Shown here piece after piece: positions 17,425-25,785 of a DNA stretch of 36,297 nt. Location: positions 1-36,297 of the forward strand of contig JAHCJK010000043.1 in NCBI GenBank assembly GCA_026184295.1. Direction: 5' to 3'. The notes below the pieces were generated by a model. The model made no database searches. It saw only the letters and a list, made by a program, of their open reading frames with translations, and was not told the DNA's origin. The DNA is from Planctomycetota bacterium (lineage in GTDB: Bacteria > Planctomycetota > SZUA-567 > H5-PLA8). How positions within the stretch are numbered: position 1 is the stretch's first letter; every line of letters starts with the position of its first letter. Position numbers and translations under genes: made by a program.

Positions 17425-18747
17425 ATGCGGCAGCGGTCTCGACTATTGCCTGGCTTCGGGCTCTGCTGGATGCTCGGCGCACTCGTGTGCGGCGCCCAGG
17501 AGGCCCCGCCGCTCCCGCCCGAACGCCCCGCCGAACCGGCGCCGGTCGCGCCCGCGCCGGGCCCGCTGGAAACCAAGAGCCTCGATCCGAGCGCGCTCGA
17601 CGAGACCAAGCGCCCCGCGCAGACCAGCCCCGAAGAAGACGACGACCTGACCCACAAAGATCCGTTGCAGAGCGCCGAGATCATGATCGGGCGCAAGGAC
17701 GCCGTGCCCGTCCCGGAAGTCCCGAAGACGCTCTGCGAGACCTGCCACGACACGGGCCGCATCCGGCCGCGCCTGCTGCTCCCGTACGTGCTCTTCGAAA
17801 ACGACCCCGCGCCCGAGCCCGACGCGTTCCTGGGTTGGAAGCCCTGCGAAGCCTGCAAGCGCGGGCTGGAGATGAAGCAGGTCTACGAGGACGAGAAGAC
17901 GCGCCAGGCCAAGCGCGGCGAACTCTACGCCGGGCACGAAAAGGCCATGCACATGGCCTTCCTCGATTTCGAGACGCGCCACGCCACCGGGCACTTCCAG
18001 ACCTCCGCCGCCGAGGCCCGCGAGTGCGCGAAGCATTTCGAGAAGCTGACCATCCAGTTGAAGGAACACTGCCAGGGCGACGCGTTCCTGAAGGCCACGC
18101 CCCAGACCCAGCACATGGTCGTCTGCGAGAACGGCGAGAAGTACGCGACCTACCTCGAATGGTTCGCCAAGACGCGCCACGACAAGGACGGCGACCCCAA
18201 CTGGCAGGACCTCGCCAAGACCACGTCCTCGTTCGGCTCGCGCAACCTGACCGTGATCCGCCGCGACGCGCTGGTGGTGAATTCGCCGCAGGGCCTCGGC
18301 CACCTGACCACGTTCGTGCTCGCGCAGATGCTCGTCCACGAAGCCACCGACGGCAAAGCCCCGCTCTGGTTCTGCGAAGGTTTTTCCAGCCTCTGCGAAT
18401 CGCTCATCTTCGAGACCCCGTGGTGCTACTCGATCCGCTACGAACAGAACAAGCTGAACTTCGACGCGAGCTGGGCGCAGGCGATCGCGAAGGGCATCCG
18501 CGAACGCAAGACGCAGGCGTGGGAAGTGATCTTCACGCGCGAGATGATCAGCATGCCGCAGCTCGAGTACCAGCAATGCTGGTCGATCGTGCGCTACCTC
18601 TACAAACTCGACGGCCTCGCCTTCGCGAAGCTCCCCGAACTCTTCAAGAAAGGCCTGGACTCAAAGAAGGCCTTCGAAGAAGCCTACGGCAAACCCATCG
18701 CGACGCTGGAAGCGAACTGGAAGGCGTGGGCGGCGCAGGGGCGGTAG
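17425..18747 (+). CDS. secreted protein with two CxxC pairs and a degenerate peptidase-like region
   Basis: The 440-residue protein has an N-terminal signal peptide (hydrophobic to about residue 22), a Pro-rich linker, then CETCHDTG (C104/C107) and CEACKRG (C141/C144), which could form one zinc or structural knuckle of the DnaJ-like CxxC type. Near residue 305 the segment LVHEATDGKAPLWFCEGF resembles peptidase-MA-like gluzincins (HExxH, then a W..EG helix). H305, E306 and E318 are present, but the second zinc histidine is Asp (D309). The protein is therefore probably inactive or uses an altered metal site. The ATG has AGGAG seven bases upstream. A possible substrate or partner is unknown. Confidence 0.7.
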   Translation: MRQRSRLLPGFGLCWMLGALVCGAQEAPPLPPERPAEPAPVAPAPGPLETKSLDPSALDETKRPAQTSPEEDDDLTHKDPLQSAEIMIGRKDAVPVPEVPKTLCETCHDTGRIRPRLLLPYVLFENDPAPEPDAFLGWKPCEACKRGLEMKQVYEDEKTRQAKRGELYAGHEKAMHMAFLDFETRHATGHFQTSAAEARECAKHFEKLTIQLKEHCQGDAFLKATPQTQHMVVCENGEKYATYLEWFAKTRHDKDGDPNWQDLAKTTSSFGSRNLTVIRRDALVVNSPQGLGHLTTFVLAQMLVHEATDGKAPLWFCEGFSSLCESLIFETPWCYSIRYEQNKLNFDASWAQAIAKGIRERKTQAWEVIFTREMISMPQLEYQQCWSIVRYLYKLDGLAFAKLPELFKKGLDSKKAFEEAYGKPIATLEANWKAWAAQGR

Positions 18748-18758
18748 GATGCTGACCT

Positions 18759-19127
18759 ATGGCCAAACGCGGTTTCTTGCAGTACCACCTAAGCACTCTT
18801 CTCGTTGCATGCATCGGATTAGCCGTCTTATTGTTTCTGAATTCCCGGCCAAGTGAACGCCCTCCCATCGTACGTCAGGCTTCCATCGCCACGTATTACG
18901 ATGTTCAGACTCAGTGGGGCTGGCCCTGGCCCTACCTTCGAAAGAATTACCGCTACCATTGCAACGAACCGAGCGGCAAGCGCTTCGGGGAGGCCGAAAC
19001 CTGGACCCAATACCGAATGTGCATGCTCTACGACGGGGGTCTTGCTCTTGGGGTTACGTTGGTGTTGATTGCTGTCCTCGAATATCGACTGGGGCGACGC
19101 GCAAAATCCGCCGCACCAAATACGTAA
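18759..19127 (+). CDS. small two-helix membrane protein with GWP motif
   Basis: The 122-residue protein has an N-terminal transmembrane helix (LSTLLVACIGLAVLLFLN), a 65-residue loop with WGWPWPYL, and a second helix near residue 95 (GLALGVTLVLIAVL). Small proteins of this layout with a Gly-Trp-Pro motif recur in Planctomycetota and have no known function. It follows the previous gene by 11 bases, so co-transcription is likely. AGGATG upstream of the ATG is a weak ribosome-binding site. The loop is less GC-rich than the neighbours. Confidence 0.62.
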   Translation: MAKRGFLQYHLSTLLVACIGLAVLLFLNSRPSERPPIVRQASIATYYDVQTQWGWPWPYLRKNYRYHCNEPSGKRFGEAETWTQYRMCMLYDGGLALGVTLVLIAVLEYRLGRRAKSAAPNT

Positions 19128-19160
19128 TTCGTACTCATGCTCTGTTAGCCACCTCAGCCA

Positions 19161-19425
19161 TGGACGATCCGTCGGCCACGCTTCAGGGTGGCCGAGCCGT
19201 TTGTCGATCTGTTGCTTGCCACCAGCTTTAGCTGGTGGGGTAAAGCCTTCCGCTACTTGCTTAGCCGGCTTCAGCCGGCTTCGAAGGTGCGGCTTAAGCC
19301 ATCGGAAGCGTGGAAGCAGGCTGAAGCCTGCTGAAGTCGCGCGTATGAGCTCCAACCCCACCAGCTAAAAGCTGGTGGCAAGCAACGGATGAACAGCACG
19401 TTTGTCCGCACTGAAGTGCGGACAA
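19161..19425. repeat. palindromic repeat cluster including a 176-bp imperfect palindrome
   Basis: The main palindrome spans 19211-19386. GTTGCTTGCCACCAGC at the left edge is mirrored by GCTGGTGGCAAGCAAC at the right edge, with an inner pair of GCCGGCTTCA / TGAAGCCTGC type. On its left is a hairpin (TCGGCCAC...GTGGCCGA) near 19170-19193, and on its right a near-perfect hairpin (TTGTCCGCACT/AGTGCGGACAA) near 19400-19423. The 437 bases between the two flanking genes contain no convincing gene. Confidence 0.75.
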
Positions 19426-19565
19426 CGATGCGCACCGCCAATGCTTTTCAGCAGAGTTGTAACCCACAAGTCGTTATGGTTCGCCCAAGGTCCGGTGCTT
19501 GTAGATTCGGCCGTCCGTTGGGTGCCATGCTGCGGAGCGAATGCGAAGCGGCGTGCGGGCAGGCG

Positions 19566-19967
19566 CTAAGAAACTGGCGCGCCTCGCTTCGCGATTTTTC
19601 GCACAACCATCTCGCTCACCGCGCCAACAGCAAACGTGACCAACACGCCAACGACGACATCAACAGTCAGAGACGTTACAAGCGCCGATGTGGAGTCCGA
19701 AAGGTAAGCGCTCCACCTAAGCCTTCGATAGTCCGGGGTCGGGGTCTGGTATACGGGGTCTTTCTCAAGATCAACGCTATGCTGCTCGACCTCTTGAAAT
19801 TCCATGGGCCAACCCCGGTACATTCCCCATATAAAGGAATCAGGACGCTCAACGTCGCCAGAAGTCTGAAGAATCAGCGGTCCGCGTACCGTGCAATTCA
19901 ACCCAAGGAAAAAAGCTGCGGTTAGGAACATCAAACATGCGGTCATCAGGCTGACACGGTGGCGCAT
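19566..19967 (-). CDS. small two-helix membrane protein
   Basis: Starting at the ATG at 19967 (GAGGGAA six bases upstream; an in-frame start at 19994 lacks this) gives 133 residues. There is an N-terminal helix (SLMTACLMFLTAAFFLGL), a loop of about 70 residues containing RGWPMEF, and a C-terminal helix (VDVVVGVLVTFAVGAV). The layout and the GWP motif match the 122-residue protein at 18759, suggesting two members of one lineage-typical family on opposite strands around a palindrome. Function is unknown. The gene has a lower GC content than its surroundings. Confidence 0.55.
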   Translation of the reverse strand: MRHRVSLMTACLMFLTAAFFLGLNCTVRGPLILQTSGDVERPDSFIWGMYRGWPMEFQEVEQHSVDLEKDPVYQTPTPDYRRLRWSAYLSDSTSALVTSLTVDVVVGVLVTFAVGAVSEMVVRKIAKRGAPVS

Positions 19968-19997
19968 CTTGTTCCCTCGAGTGCTTGTCTGCACAAC

Positions 19998-20027
19998 AAA
20001 AAAAGCACGGCCTTCGCCGTGCTTTTT
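19998..20027 (-). terminator. intrinsic terminator of the thioredoxin-like gene
   Basis: A perfect 7-bp stem (GCACGGC, loop CTTC, GCCGTGC) at 20005-20022 has A7 on its left and T5 on its right, so it can act in both directions. It lies 22 bases past the end of the minus-strand gene at 20049. Confidence 0.85.
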
Positions 20028-20048
20028 CCGTGAAGCAAGCGGTTCCGC

Positions 20049-20612
20049 CTACTTCGTCATCTTCGCGATCGCCTTCTGCACGCGCTGCACGGCCTCGACG
20101 GTGGGCTGCGAGACGTCGTTCGTGGACTGTTCGTCCTCGAAGTGGATCAGCTTGCCTTCCTTGTCGAAGACCAGCACCACCGTCTCGTCCTGCGCGACCC
20201 CGAACGACTTGCGCGTCTCGCCCGTGTAATCGATCAGCAGCAGCGGCTGCTTCTCGGGCTTGAAGCCCTTCTTCATCCCGTCCAGCGCCTTGTCCTTCAC
20301 CGCGCCCGACTGGCTCAGGTCTTCCACCATCAGCATGTAGAACTTGTCTTCCGGCCAGTCCTTCTTCATCAGCTTGCTCTGCCAGCGGCTCTGCGGCGTC
20401 CCGTGCTTGGCGTTGGGGATGGTCACGATCACCACCAGGCCCTTGTTCACCGCCTTCATGATCTCGTCCTTCGTGTGCTCCTTGTCGGACGGATCCTTGA
20501 GCGTGAAGTTCGGCAGGCTGTAGGGGCCGCCCGCGAACAGCACCGGGCCGCCCGCCAGCGCCACCAGCGCGAACGCCAGAAGGCCCGCGATGTACCTCTT
20601 AGGTTTGATCAT
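20049..20612 (-). CDS. secreted thioredoxin-fold protein without cysteines
   Basis: The 187-residue protein starts at the ATG at 20612 (GAGAGGGAA eight bases upstream; a GTG two codons earlier is also in frame). A signal peptide (residues 1-27) is followed by a compact domain with the strand-helix order of redoxin/YtfJ-like thioredoxin folds: NFTLKDPSDKEHT, VVIVTIPNAKHG where the active-site loop would be, PLLLIDYTGE and VVLVFDKEGKLIHF. The mature protein contains no cysteine, so it cannot work as a classic disulfide oxidoreductase. A binding or chaperone role outside the cytoplasm is possible. It is followed by a strong terminator at 19998-20027. Confidence 0.68.
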   Translation of the reverse strand: MIKPKRYIAGLLAFALVALAGGPVLFAGGPYSLPNFTLKDPSDKEHTKDEIMKAVNKGLVVIVTIPNAKHGTPQSRWQSKLMKKDWPEDKFYMLMVEDLSQSGAVKDKALDGMKKGFKPEKQPLLLIDYTGETRKSFGVAQDETVVLVFDKEGKLIHFEDEQSTNDVSQPTVEAVQRVQKAIAKMTK

Positions 20613-20774
20613 CTGCACCGTTCCCTCTCCATTCTGTCCCCATTGGTCACCCGACGTCCGGACCCGCCACTTTCTTCATTGCCGAACTGCACGTGTGACA
20701 AACTTCCCCCCTCCTTGCAAAAGCTTACCATAAAGTCCAGGGCCCCCGTTCGAATTTTCGCCTAACATCGAAGG

Positions 20775-20901
20775 ACAGGATTCAGGATATAGGATTCAGG
20801 ATTCAGGGGAGGAGCAGCGCTGACGCGCTGCATTCGAATCTAAAACACAGGGCGGCGAAGCCGCTCCACCCCTGAATCCTGAATCCTAAATCCTGACCCC
20901 T
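20775..20901. repeat. gene-free inverted-repeat element (GGATTCA type)
   Basis: About 39 bases at 20775-20813 (repeats of AGGATTCAGG) are mirrored by 20863-20901 (CCTGAATCCT repeats) with a few mismatches. The inner 49 bases hold a small hairpin (CAGCGC-TGAC-GCGCTG). It sits in the 378-base gap between the thioredoxin-like gene and the oxidoreductase terminator. Its form matches the ends of the ilv insert, but it has no cargo. Confidence 0.75.
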
Positions 20902-20918
20902 TCCGTGACCCCTGCCGT

Positions 20919-20966
20919 CAAAAAAAGCCCCAAGTGCAACCCAGCCAACGGGTTCCACTTGGGGCT
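20919..20966 (-). terminator. intrinsic terminator after the Gfo/Idh/MocA gene
   Basis: On the minus strand AGCCCCAAGTG pairs perfectly with CACTTGGGGCT (arms 20956-20966 and 20926-20936), with a second paired segment (AACCCG/GGGTT) in the loop, followed by a run of seven Ts. It lies 24 bases past the gene end. Confidence 0.92.
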
Positions 20967-20989
20967 CAAGACCGCTTGCGAGAGACGGC

Positions 20990-22051
20990 TTACTTGAACT
21001 TCGTGCCCACGCGGGAGAGCGCGATCACGCGGATGACCTCGCGGACGCTTTCGGGCGTGACGAGCAGCTTCTTCTTGTTGCGCAGGGAGTCGTACAGGCA
21101 GCCGTAGAAGTCCAGCTTGTACGCCGGGTCGGCGGCCTGGACGCGCTTCTCCTGCCATTCGAGCTGGTCGCCGCCCACGACGCCGTACTTGCGGTCCGGC
21201 ACCGCGATGCTGTCCACGACCTTCAACGGCTTCAGCTTGGCCGGGTCGAGGTAGCGGATGACGAACTCGTCGCCTTCGCGCACCAGCGTCCCCAGCGTGC
21301 CCATCACCAGCCACTGCGGCTGCTTGACCGCGCAGCAGCTCGAGACTTCCATGTCCACGACGGCGCCGTTCTTGCCGCGGATCAGCACCTTCACGTGGTC
21401 TTCGGCGTCGCCGGCGCTGAGGCACTTCTGCAGGTCGCCCCACACGTCCACGACGGGGCTGCCGAGCACCTGGATGCACTGGTCGATGGTGTGCGGGCAG
21501 GTGTTGTTCAGAGTGCCGCCGCCGTACTTGCGCAGCGTCTGCCAGTCGTTGCGGCGCGCGAAGTGGACGCTGGTGTTCTTGATCTGGACGATCTTGCCCA
21601 GGATGCCCGACTTCACGATCGACATCAGGTGGTTGAATTCGGGGTGCGCGCGGTAGTTCTGGTGGATCGTCAGGATGCGCTTGGCCTTCTTGGCCGCGGC
21701 GATCATCTTGTCGGCTTCCTTCACGTTCATGGCCATGGGCTTCTCGGTCATGACGTGCAGGCCGGCCTTGAGGGCGTCGATGGACATCGGGCCGTGCGCG
21801 ACCGACTGCGTGGCGATGACGACCAGTTCCGCGCCGTTGGGATTCTTGAGGAAATCCTTCCATTCCTCGTAGCCTTTGCAGCCGGGGAAGGTCTGTTCGG
21901 CCTCGGCGCGCCGTTCGGGCTGCTTGTCGATGACCGCGACGACCTGGAAGTCCGTGCGGCCCTTCAGCGCCATGGCGTGGATGCTCCACCCCGCGCGGCC
22001 CAGGCCGGCGATGGCGACTTTGACGGGACCGGTGTTCTTTGCAGCGACCAT
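20990..22051 (-). CDS. Gfo/Idh/MocA family oxidoreductase
   Basis: From the ATG at 22051 (GGAGG about 11 bases upstream) the product has 353 residues. The N-terminal Rossmann fold shows GLGRAGW near residue 14, ATQSVAHG and the catalytic-lysine motif EKPMAMN. The second domain follows with NYRAHPEFNHL and PHTIDQ. Members reduce or oxidise sugars, inositol or related compounds with NAD(P); the substrate cannot be told from sequence. A longer reading to 22174 adds 41 unlikely basic residues. It appears to be a single-gene unit ending in a strong terminator. Confidence 0.9.
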   Translation of the reverse strand: MVAAKNTGPVKVAIAGLGRAGWSIHAMALKGRTDFQVVAVIDKQPERRAEAEQTFPGCKGYEEWKDFLKNPNGAELVVIATQSVAHGPMSIDALKAGLHVMTEKPMAMNVKEADKMIAAAKKAKRILTIHQNYRAHPEFNHLMSIVKSGILGKIVQIKNTSVHFARRNDWQTLRKYGGGTLNNTCPHTIDQCIQVLGSPVVDVWGDLQKCLSAGDAEDHVKVLIRGKNGAVVDMEVSSCCAVKQPQWLVMGTLGTLVREGDEFVIRYLDPAKLKPLKVVDSIAVPDRKYGVVGGDQLEWQEKRVQAADPAYKLDFYGCLYDSLRNKKKLLVTPESVREVIRVIALSRVGTKFK

Positions 22052-22214
22052 GAAAGTTCGTGCCTCCGGAGGTAGGAAAGGACGCTTTCGCTTTGAAAGC
22101 AAACGCTTTTGAATCGTAACACGCCCGTTTCGCCGCGCCAGAGAAAACCGGGGGCGATCGTTCGCCCAGCCCACTTCCTGTTCGAAGAGAGAGGAAGGCG
22201 CGCGTCCCGCGCGG

Positions 22215-24467
22215 TCAGCCCTGCGGGGCCAGGTGCCGCACCATCGCCTCCAGCAGCCGCTCGCGGCTGACCGGCTTCTGGATGCGGTCCTCGGGCGGGA
22301 CGTCCAGTTGCCCGTCTTCGGCGACGATGCTCACCACCAGCACCCCGATGCGGCCGGTCTCCGGGCGCGCGCGCAGCCGCGACAGCACCGCGCGCCCGTC
22401 GGTCTCGGGCAGCAGCATGTCGAGCAGGATCAGGTCGGGGGCCTCGGAGCGGGCCAGCAGCAGGCCTTCTTCCCCGCTGCGCGCCTGGAGCAGCACGCAG
22501 CCGGTATCGGCGAGCATCTCCTTGAAGACCACGCCCGTGTCCATGTCGTCGTCGATCAGCAGGACGCGCTTGCCCTTCAGCGGGGCCACGGCGGGCTGCC
22601 GGGCCGACGAGCGGCCCGCGAAGGTCCGGATCGGCTGCGTACCGGGCGAACGCCGGGGCGGCGAGGCCGCCGGCCCGGCCATCTCGACCGAAAACGTGCT
22701 CCCCCGGCCCGCCTCGCTGCGCACGCGGATGGCGTAGCCGAGCAGGTCGCAGATCGCGCGCGAGATCGTCAGGCCCAGGCCCGTGCCGCCGTACTTCCGC
22801 GAAGTCCCCGAGTCCGCCTGCTGAAAGGCCTCGAAGATCGCGTGCAGCTTCTCCGGCGGAATCCCGATGCCCGTGTCGGCCACTTCCAGGCGCAGCACGT
22901 TCCCGGCCGCGTCCGCCACGGTGCGCACCGTCACGCTGCCGTGCTCGGTGAACTTCAGCGCGTTGGCGGTCAGGTTGATGATCACCTGCTTCAGGCGCGC
23001 GCGGTCGCTCTCGACCGGCTTCGCGCCCGGCGCGGGCTCCGCGCGCAGTTCGACCGCGCGCCCCTGCACGTGGCCCTGCAGTTCCCCCAGGGTCTCGGCG
23101 ACGAGTTCGTCGAGACCGAAGGACTCGATGTGCGCCTCCATCTTGCCCGCTTCGATCTTGGACAGGTCCAGAATCGAATTGATCAGGTCGAGCAGGTGGC
23201 GGCCGTTGTCCTGGATGCGCTCGAGGTACGTCAGTTCCTTCGCTTGCAGCGCCCCGTCCTTGTTCTTGCGCAGCACGTTGGCGAAGCCGATCACGCTGTT
23301 CAGCGGCGTGCGCAGTTCGTGGCTCATGTTGGCCAGGAACTCGCTCTTGGCCTTGCTCGCGGCCGTGGCCGCCTCGGCGGCGACGCGCAGTTCGCGCTCC
23401 GCGTTCTTGCGCTTGGTGATGTCCGACGCGACGCCGATGTAGCCGAGCCGTTCGCCCTGGCGGCTGCGCATCGCCGAGACCGAAAGCTGCACGGGAAAGC
23501 GCGTGCCGTCCTTGCGGACGTACGTCCACTCGCGCGTCTCCGACGCCTGGGCCTCCAGGCGCGCGGTAAAGACCTCGATCCCCGCCGGGAGTTCGCGCCC
23601 GAGTTCCGCGGAGAGTTCCTTGCGCCGCGCTTCCATCTCGGCCGGATCGTGGATCACCGCGGGGGTCTGCCGGCCCACCAGTTCGGCGGCCTCGTAGCCG
23701 AGCCACGCCAGCGCGGTGCGGTTGATCGAGGAGATCCGGCCGTCGGGAAAGACGGTGATGATGCTGCACTGCGCGTTGTCGAGGATGCCCTTCTGGAAGG
23801 CGATGGTCCGGTCGAGTTCCGCTTCGGCGCGCATCAGGGCCAGGAAGTCGCGCCGCACGGCCAGGCTGGAAAGGACCACCAGCGCCACCGCCAGCAGGCA
23901 GCCGGACACGACCACGACCCGCGCCTCGCGCAGGCTCTCGCCGGTGCGCGCGGTCCGCTCGGCCAGCAGCCGGTTCTCCTCGGCTTCGAAGGCCCCCATG
24001 CCGTCGCGGATGCGCTGCGTGACCAGGTAGGACGACGAGGACGTCACCAGTTTCGCGGATGCTTCCAGGCCCTGCGTGCGCCGCGCCTCGATGGCCTCGC
24101 GGACCAGCGCCACGCGCCGCTGGATCACCGGCTCCAGTTCCCGCAGCCGCTCCTGCTGCGCGAGGTTGTCGTTCGACTGGGCCCGCAGGCGCCCGAAGGC
24201 GTCGCGGATCGAGGCGAAGATGCCTTCGATCGGTTCGAGGTATTCCTCGCGGCCGGTCAGGATGAACCCGCGGCTGCGCGAGATCGCCTCGTCGAGGTTC
24301 GACATCAGCCGCCAGGACGTGGCCAGGAGTTCGTGCGTGTGGGAAACCATGCGGGCGTCTTCGTGCAGCAGGTTGACGCTGCGCACCGACAGCACACCGA
24401 CGCCGATCACGAGGATCATCGCCAGCCCGTAGCCCGCCAGGATTTTGGCCCGCGTGAACGGATTCAT
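22215..24467 (-). CDS. hybrid sensor histidine kinase (CHASE3-PAS-HisKA-HATPase-REC)
   Basis: The 750-residue membrane protein has a first transmembrane helix at about 10-30 and an external CHASE3-type helical sensor (LMSNLDEAISRSRGFILTG and the following EEYLEPI). A second helix at about 187-210 and a PAS domain follow. The HisKA helix carries phosphoacceptor H383 (MSHELRTPLNSV). The HATPase has its N box (LTANALKF) and G boxes (DTGIGIP, GTGLGL). A C-terminal receiver domain has LLIDDD and the phospho-Asp in LILLDMLLPETDG. It autophosphorylates and passes phosphate to the receiver domains. It is last of three co-directional genes with REC-Hpt and REC proteins, forming a complete phosphorelay. 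No DNA-binding output domain is present in the cluster. Confidence 0.95.
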   Translation of the reverse strand: MNPFTRAKILAGYGLAMILVIGVGVLSVRSVNLLHEDARMVSHTHELLATSWRLMSNLDEAISRSRGFILTGREEYLEPIEGIFASIRDAFGRLRAQSNDNLAQQERLRELEPVIQRRVALVREAIEARRTQGLEASAKLVTSSSSYLVTQRIRDGMGAFEAEENRLLAERTARTGESLREARVVVVSGCLLAVALVVLSSLAVRRDFLALMRAEAELDRTIAFQKGILDNAQCSIITVFPDGRISSINRTALAWLGYEAAELVGRQTPAVIHDPAEMEARRKELSAELGRELPAGIEVFTARLEAQASETREWTYVRKDGTRFPVQLSVSAMRSRQGERLGYIGVASDITKRKNAERELRVAAEAATAASKAKSEFLANMSHELRTPLNSVIGFANVLRKNKDGALQAKELTYLERIQDNGRHLLDLINSILDLSKIEAGKMEAHIESFGLDELVAETLGELQGHVQGRAVELRAEPAPGAKPVESDRARLKQVIINLTANALKFTEHGSVTVRTVADAAGNVLRLEVADTGIGIPPEKLHAIFEAFQQADSGTSRKYGGTGLGLTISRAICDLLGYAIRVRSEAGRGSTFSVEMAGPAASPPRRSPGTQPIRTFAGRSSARQPAVAPLKGKRVLLIDDDMDTGVVFKEMLADTGCVLLQARSGEEGLLLARSEAPDLILLDMLLPETDGRAVLSRLRARPETGRIGVLVVSIVAEDGQLDVPPEDRIQKPVSRERLLEAMVRHLAPQG

Positions 24468-24489
24468 GCCGCGCGCAGGTGCCCCTCGT

Positions 24490-24855
24490 TCATTCGCCCA
24501 GCCCGCGCCGGATCGCGTCCAGCAGCAGCGCGTCGTCCATGATCGGTTTGGTCACGTAGTCCGAAAAGCCCGCGGAGAGAAAGCGTTCGCGGTCGCCGTT
24601 CATCGCGTGCGCGGTCAGCGCGACCGCCGGCACGCCCTTCAGGCGCTCGTCCGCGCGCATGCGCCTGAGCACCTCGAGGCCGTCCATCCGCGGGAGGGAG
24701 ATGTCCACCAGCGCCAGGTCGGGCGCCCGCGCGGCCATGCCGGCCAGCGCGTCCGGGCCGTTCTCGTACGCATCCAGATCGTAGGTCCCGTCGAGGATCG
24801 CTTCGATGAGCAGGCGGTTGTCGGGGTTGTCTTCCACCAGCGCGATGCGCTTCAT
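24490..24855 (-). CDS. single-domain response regulator
   Basis: This 121-residue stand-alone receiver has ALVEDN at residues 5-10, phospho-Asp D51 in LVDISLPRMDG, ALTAHA and K103 in VTKP. It has no output domain, so it probably shuttles phosphate or acts by protein contact, like CheY or DivK. Its ATG overlaps the stop codon of the upstream REC-Hpt gene (ATGA), indicating translational coupling. The histidine-kinase start follows 22 bases after its stop. A longer open frame extends upstream to 25659, but that part is the shadow of the REC-Hpt gene. Confidence 0.93.
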   Translation of the reverse strand: MKRIALVEDNPDNRLLIEAILDGTYDLDAYENGPDALAGMAARAPDLALVDISLPRMDGLEVLRRMRADERLKGVPAVALTAHAMNGDRERFLSAGFSDYVTKPIMDDALLLDAIRRGLGE

Positions 24856-25655
24856 GCCGGCCCCCCCCGCGCGAGCCCTGCCAGGGCGCCCTGGATGCGT
24901 TCGAAGGCCTCCTGGACCTCCCGCGCGGCTTGCGCCGTCTCGGCCGCCCGGCCTTCGCGCGCGAACCGTTCCAGGCGCGTGGCCCCGTCCAGCAGCCGCG
25001 CCGCGCCCAGAATCCCGGCGCTCGACTTCAGGCTGTGCGCCGCGTCTTCCACCAGCGCAAAGTCCTGCCGCCGCACACCGGTCTCGATCTTTTCCAGCAG
25101 TTCGGGCACGTGGGATAGAAAGGACTCGGAGAGGTTCTTCAGCAGCGCCGGGCCGCCCAGCTTGTCCAGGCGCGCGAGCATCTTCGCGTCCAGGGTATCG
25201 CCGGGCTGCGCGGCGGGCGCTTCCTGCGCGGCGGGCTTCGGCTGCCCCGCGGCCAGGATGCTCTGCGCGTACCCACGCAGCAGGTCCGGCGGGACCGGCT
25301 TGCGCAGCACGGCCGCGACCTTCTCGCCGAAGAGCAGCCCGGCCTCCAGGCGTTCTTCGAAGGTGCCCGTGACCACCAGCGTCGGCGGCAGGTGCGCGTG
25401 GCGCGTGCGTTCGATCGTCTCGACGAAGAGGCGGTGGAAGTCGTTCCCGTCCATCCCGGGCAGGCTGACGTCCAGGATCAGCAGGTCGTACGCGTACGTG
25501 GCCACCAGTTGGAGCGCCTGTTCGGCGCTCGCGCAGGCCTCCGCCAGCACGCCGGGTAGCTGGCCGACGGCCACGTGCGCCACCCGGCGGAAGACCGGGT
25601 CGTCGTCGATGATCAGCACCCGCTTGGGCGGCGCATTCGTCCCGGGTTCGGGCAT
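24852..25655 (-). CDS. response regulator with C-terminal Hpt domain
   Basis: The 267-residue protein has a receiver domain at about 10-130 (LIIDDD, phospho-Asp D62 in LDVSLPGMDG, K119 in LRKP), an Ala/Pro-rich linker and an Hpt four-helix domain at about 155-260 with phospho-His H207 in AHSLKSSAG. It could accept phosphate from the hybrid kinase and relay it to the single-domain receiver. The ATG at 25655 has GGAG nine bases upstream; an open frame running on to 26138 is the shadow of the ComEA gene. It is first in the three-gene operon. Confidence 0.92.
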   Translation of the reverse strand: MPEPGTNAPPKRVLIIDDDPVFRRVAHVAVGQLPGVLAEACASAEQALQLVATYAYDLLILDVSLPGMDGNDFHRLFVETIERTRHAHLPPTLVVTGTFEERLEAGLLFGEKVAAVLRKPVPPDLLRGYAQSILAAGQPKPAAQEAPAAQPGDTLDAKMLARLDKLGGPALLKNLSESFLSHVPELLEKIETGVRRQDFALVEDAAHSLKSSAGILGAARLLDGATRLERFAREGRAAETAQAAREVQEAFERIQGALAGLARGGPA

Positions 25656-25679
25656 GCACAAAGTCTCCGTGGATAACGC

Positions 25680-25708
25680 TTCACGGCTCGACAAAATAGG
25701 GCTATACT
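25680..25708 (+). promoter_or_regulatory. candidate promoter for the ComEA-like gene
   Basis: TTCACG at 25680-25685 and TATACT at 25703-25708 are separated by 17 bases, a sigma-70-like spacing. The region lies between the divergent REC-Hpt and ComEA-like genes. The -35 match is partial. Confidence 0.35.
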
Positions 25709-25785
25709 GGCTATATACCTGATACGGATGAAACAGTCCAATCCGGACCTTGAAGACCACTACTAAAAGTTTCCGGGAGGCGGTG

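Noticed and set aside
18337..18351. HEATD as an active HExxH zinc-peptidase motif
   Set aside because: The second histidine is Asp, so a normal active site cannot be claimed.
22233..24542. A 769-residue plus-strand open frame opposite the hybrid histidine kinase
   Set aside because: It is an antisense shadow with low-complexity Arg/Gln/His composition and no recognisable domain.
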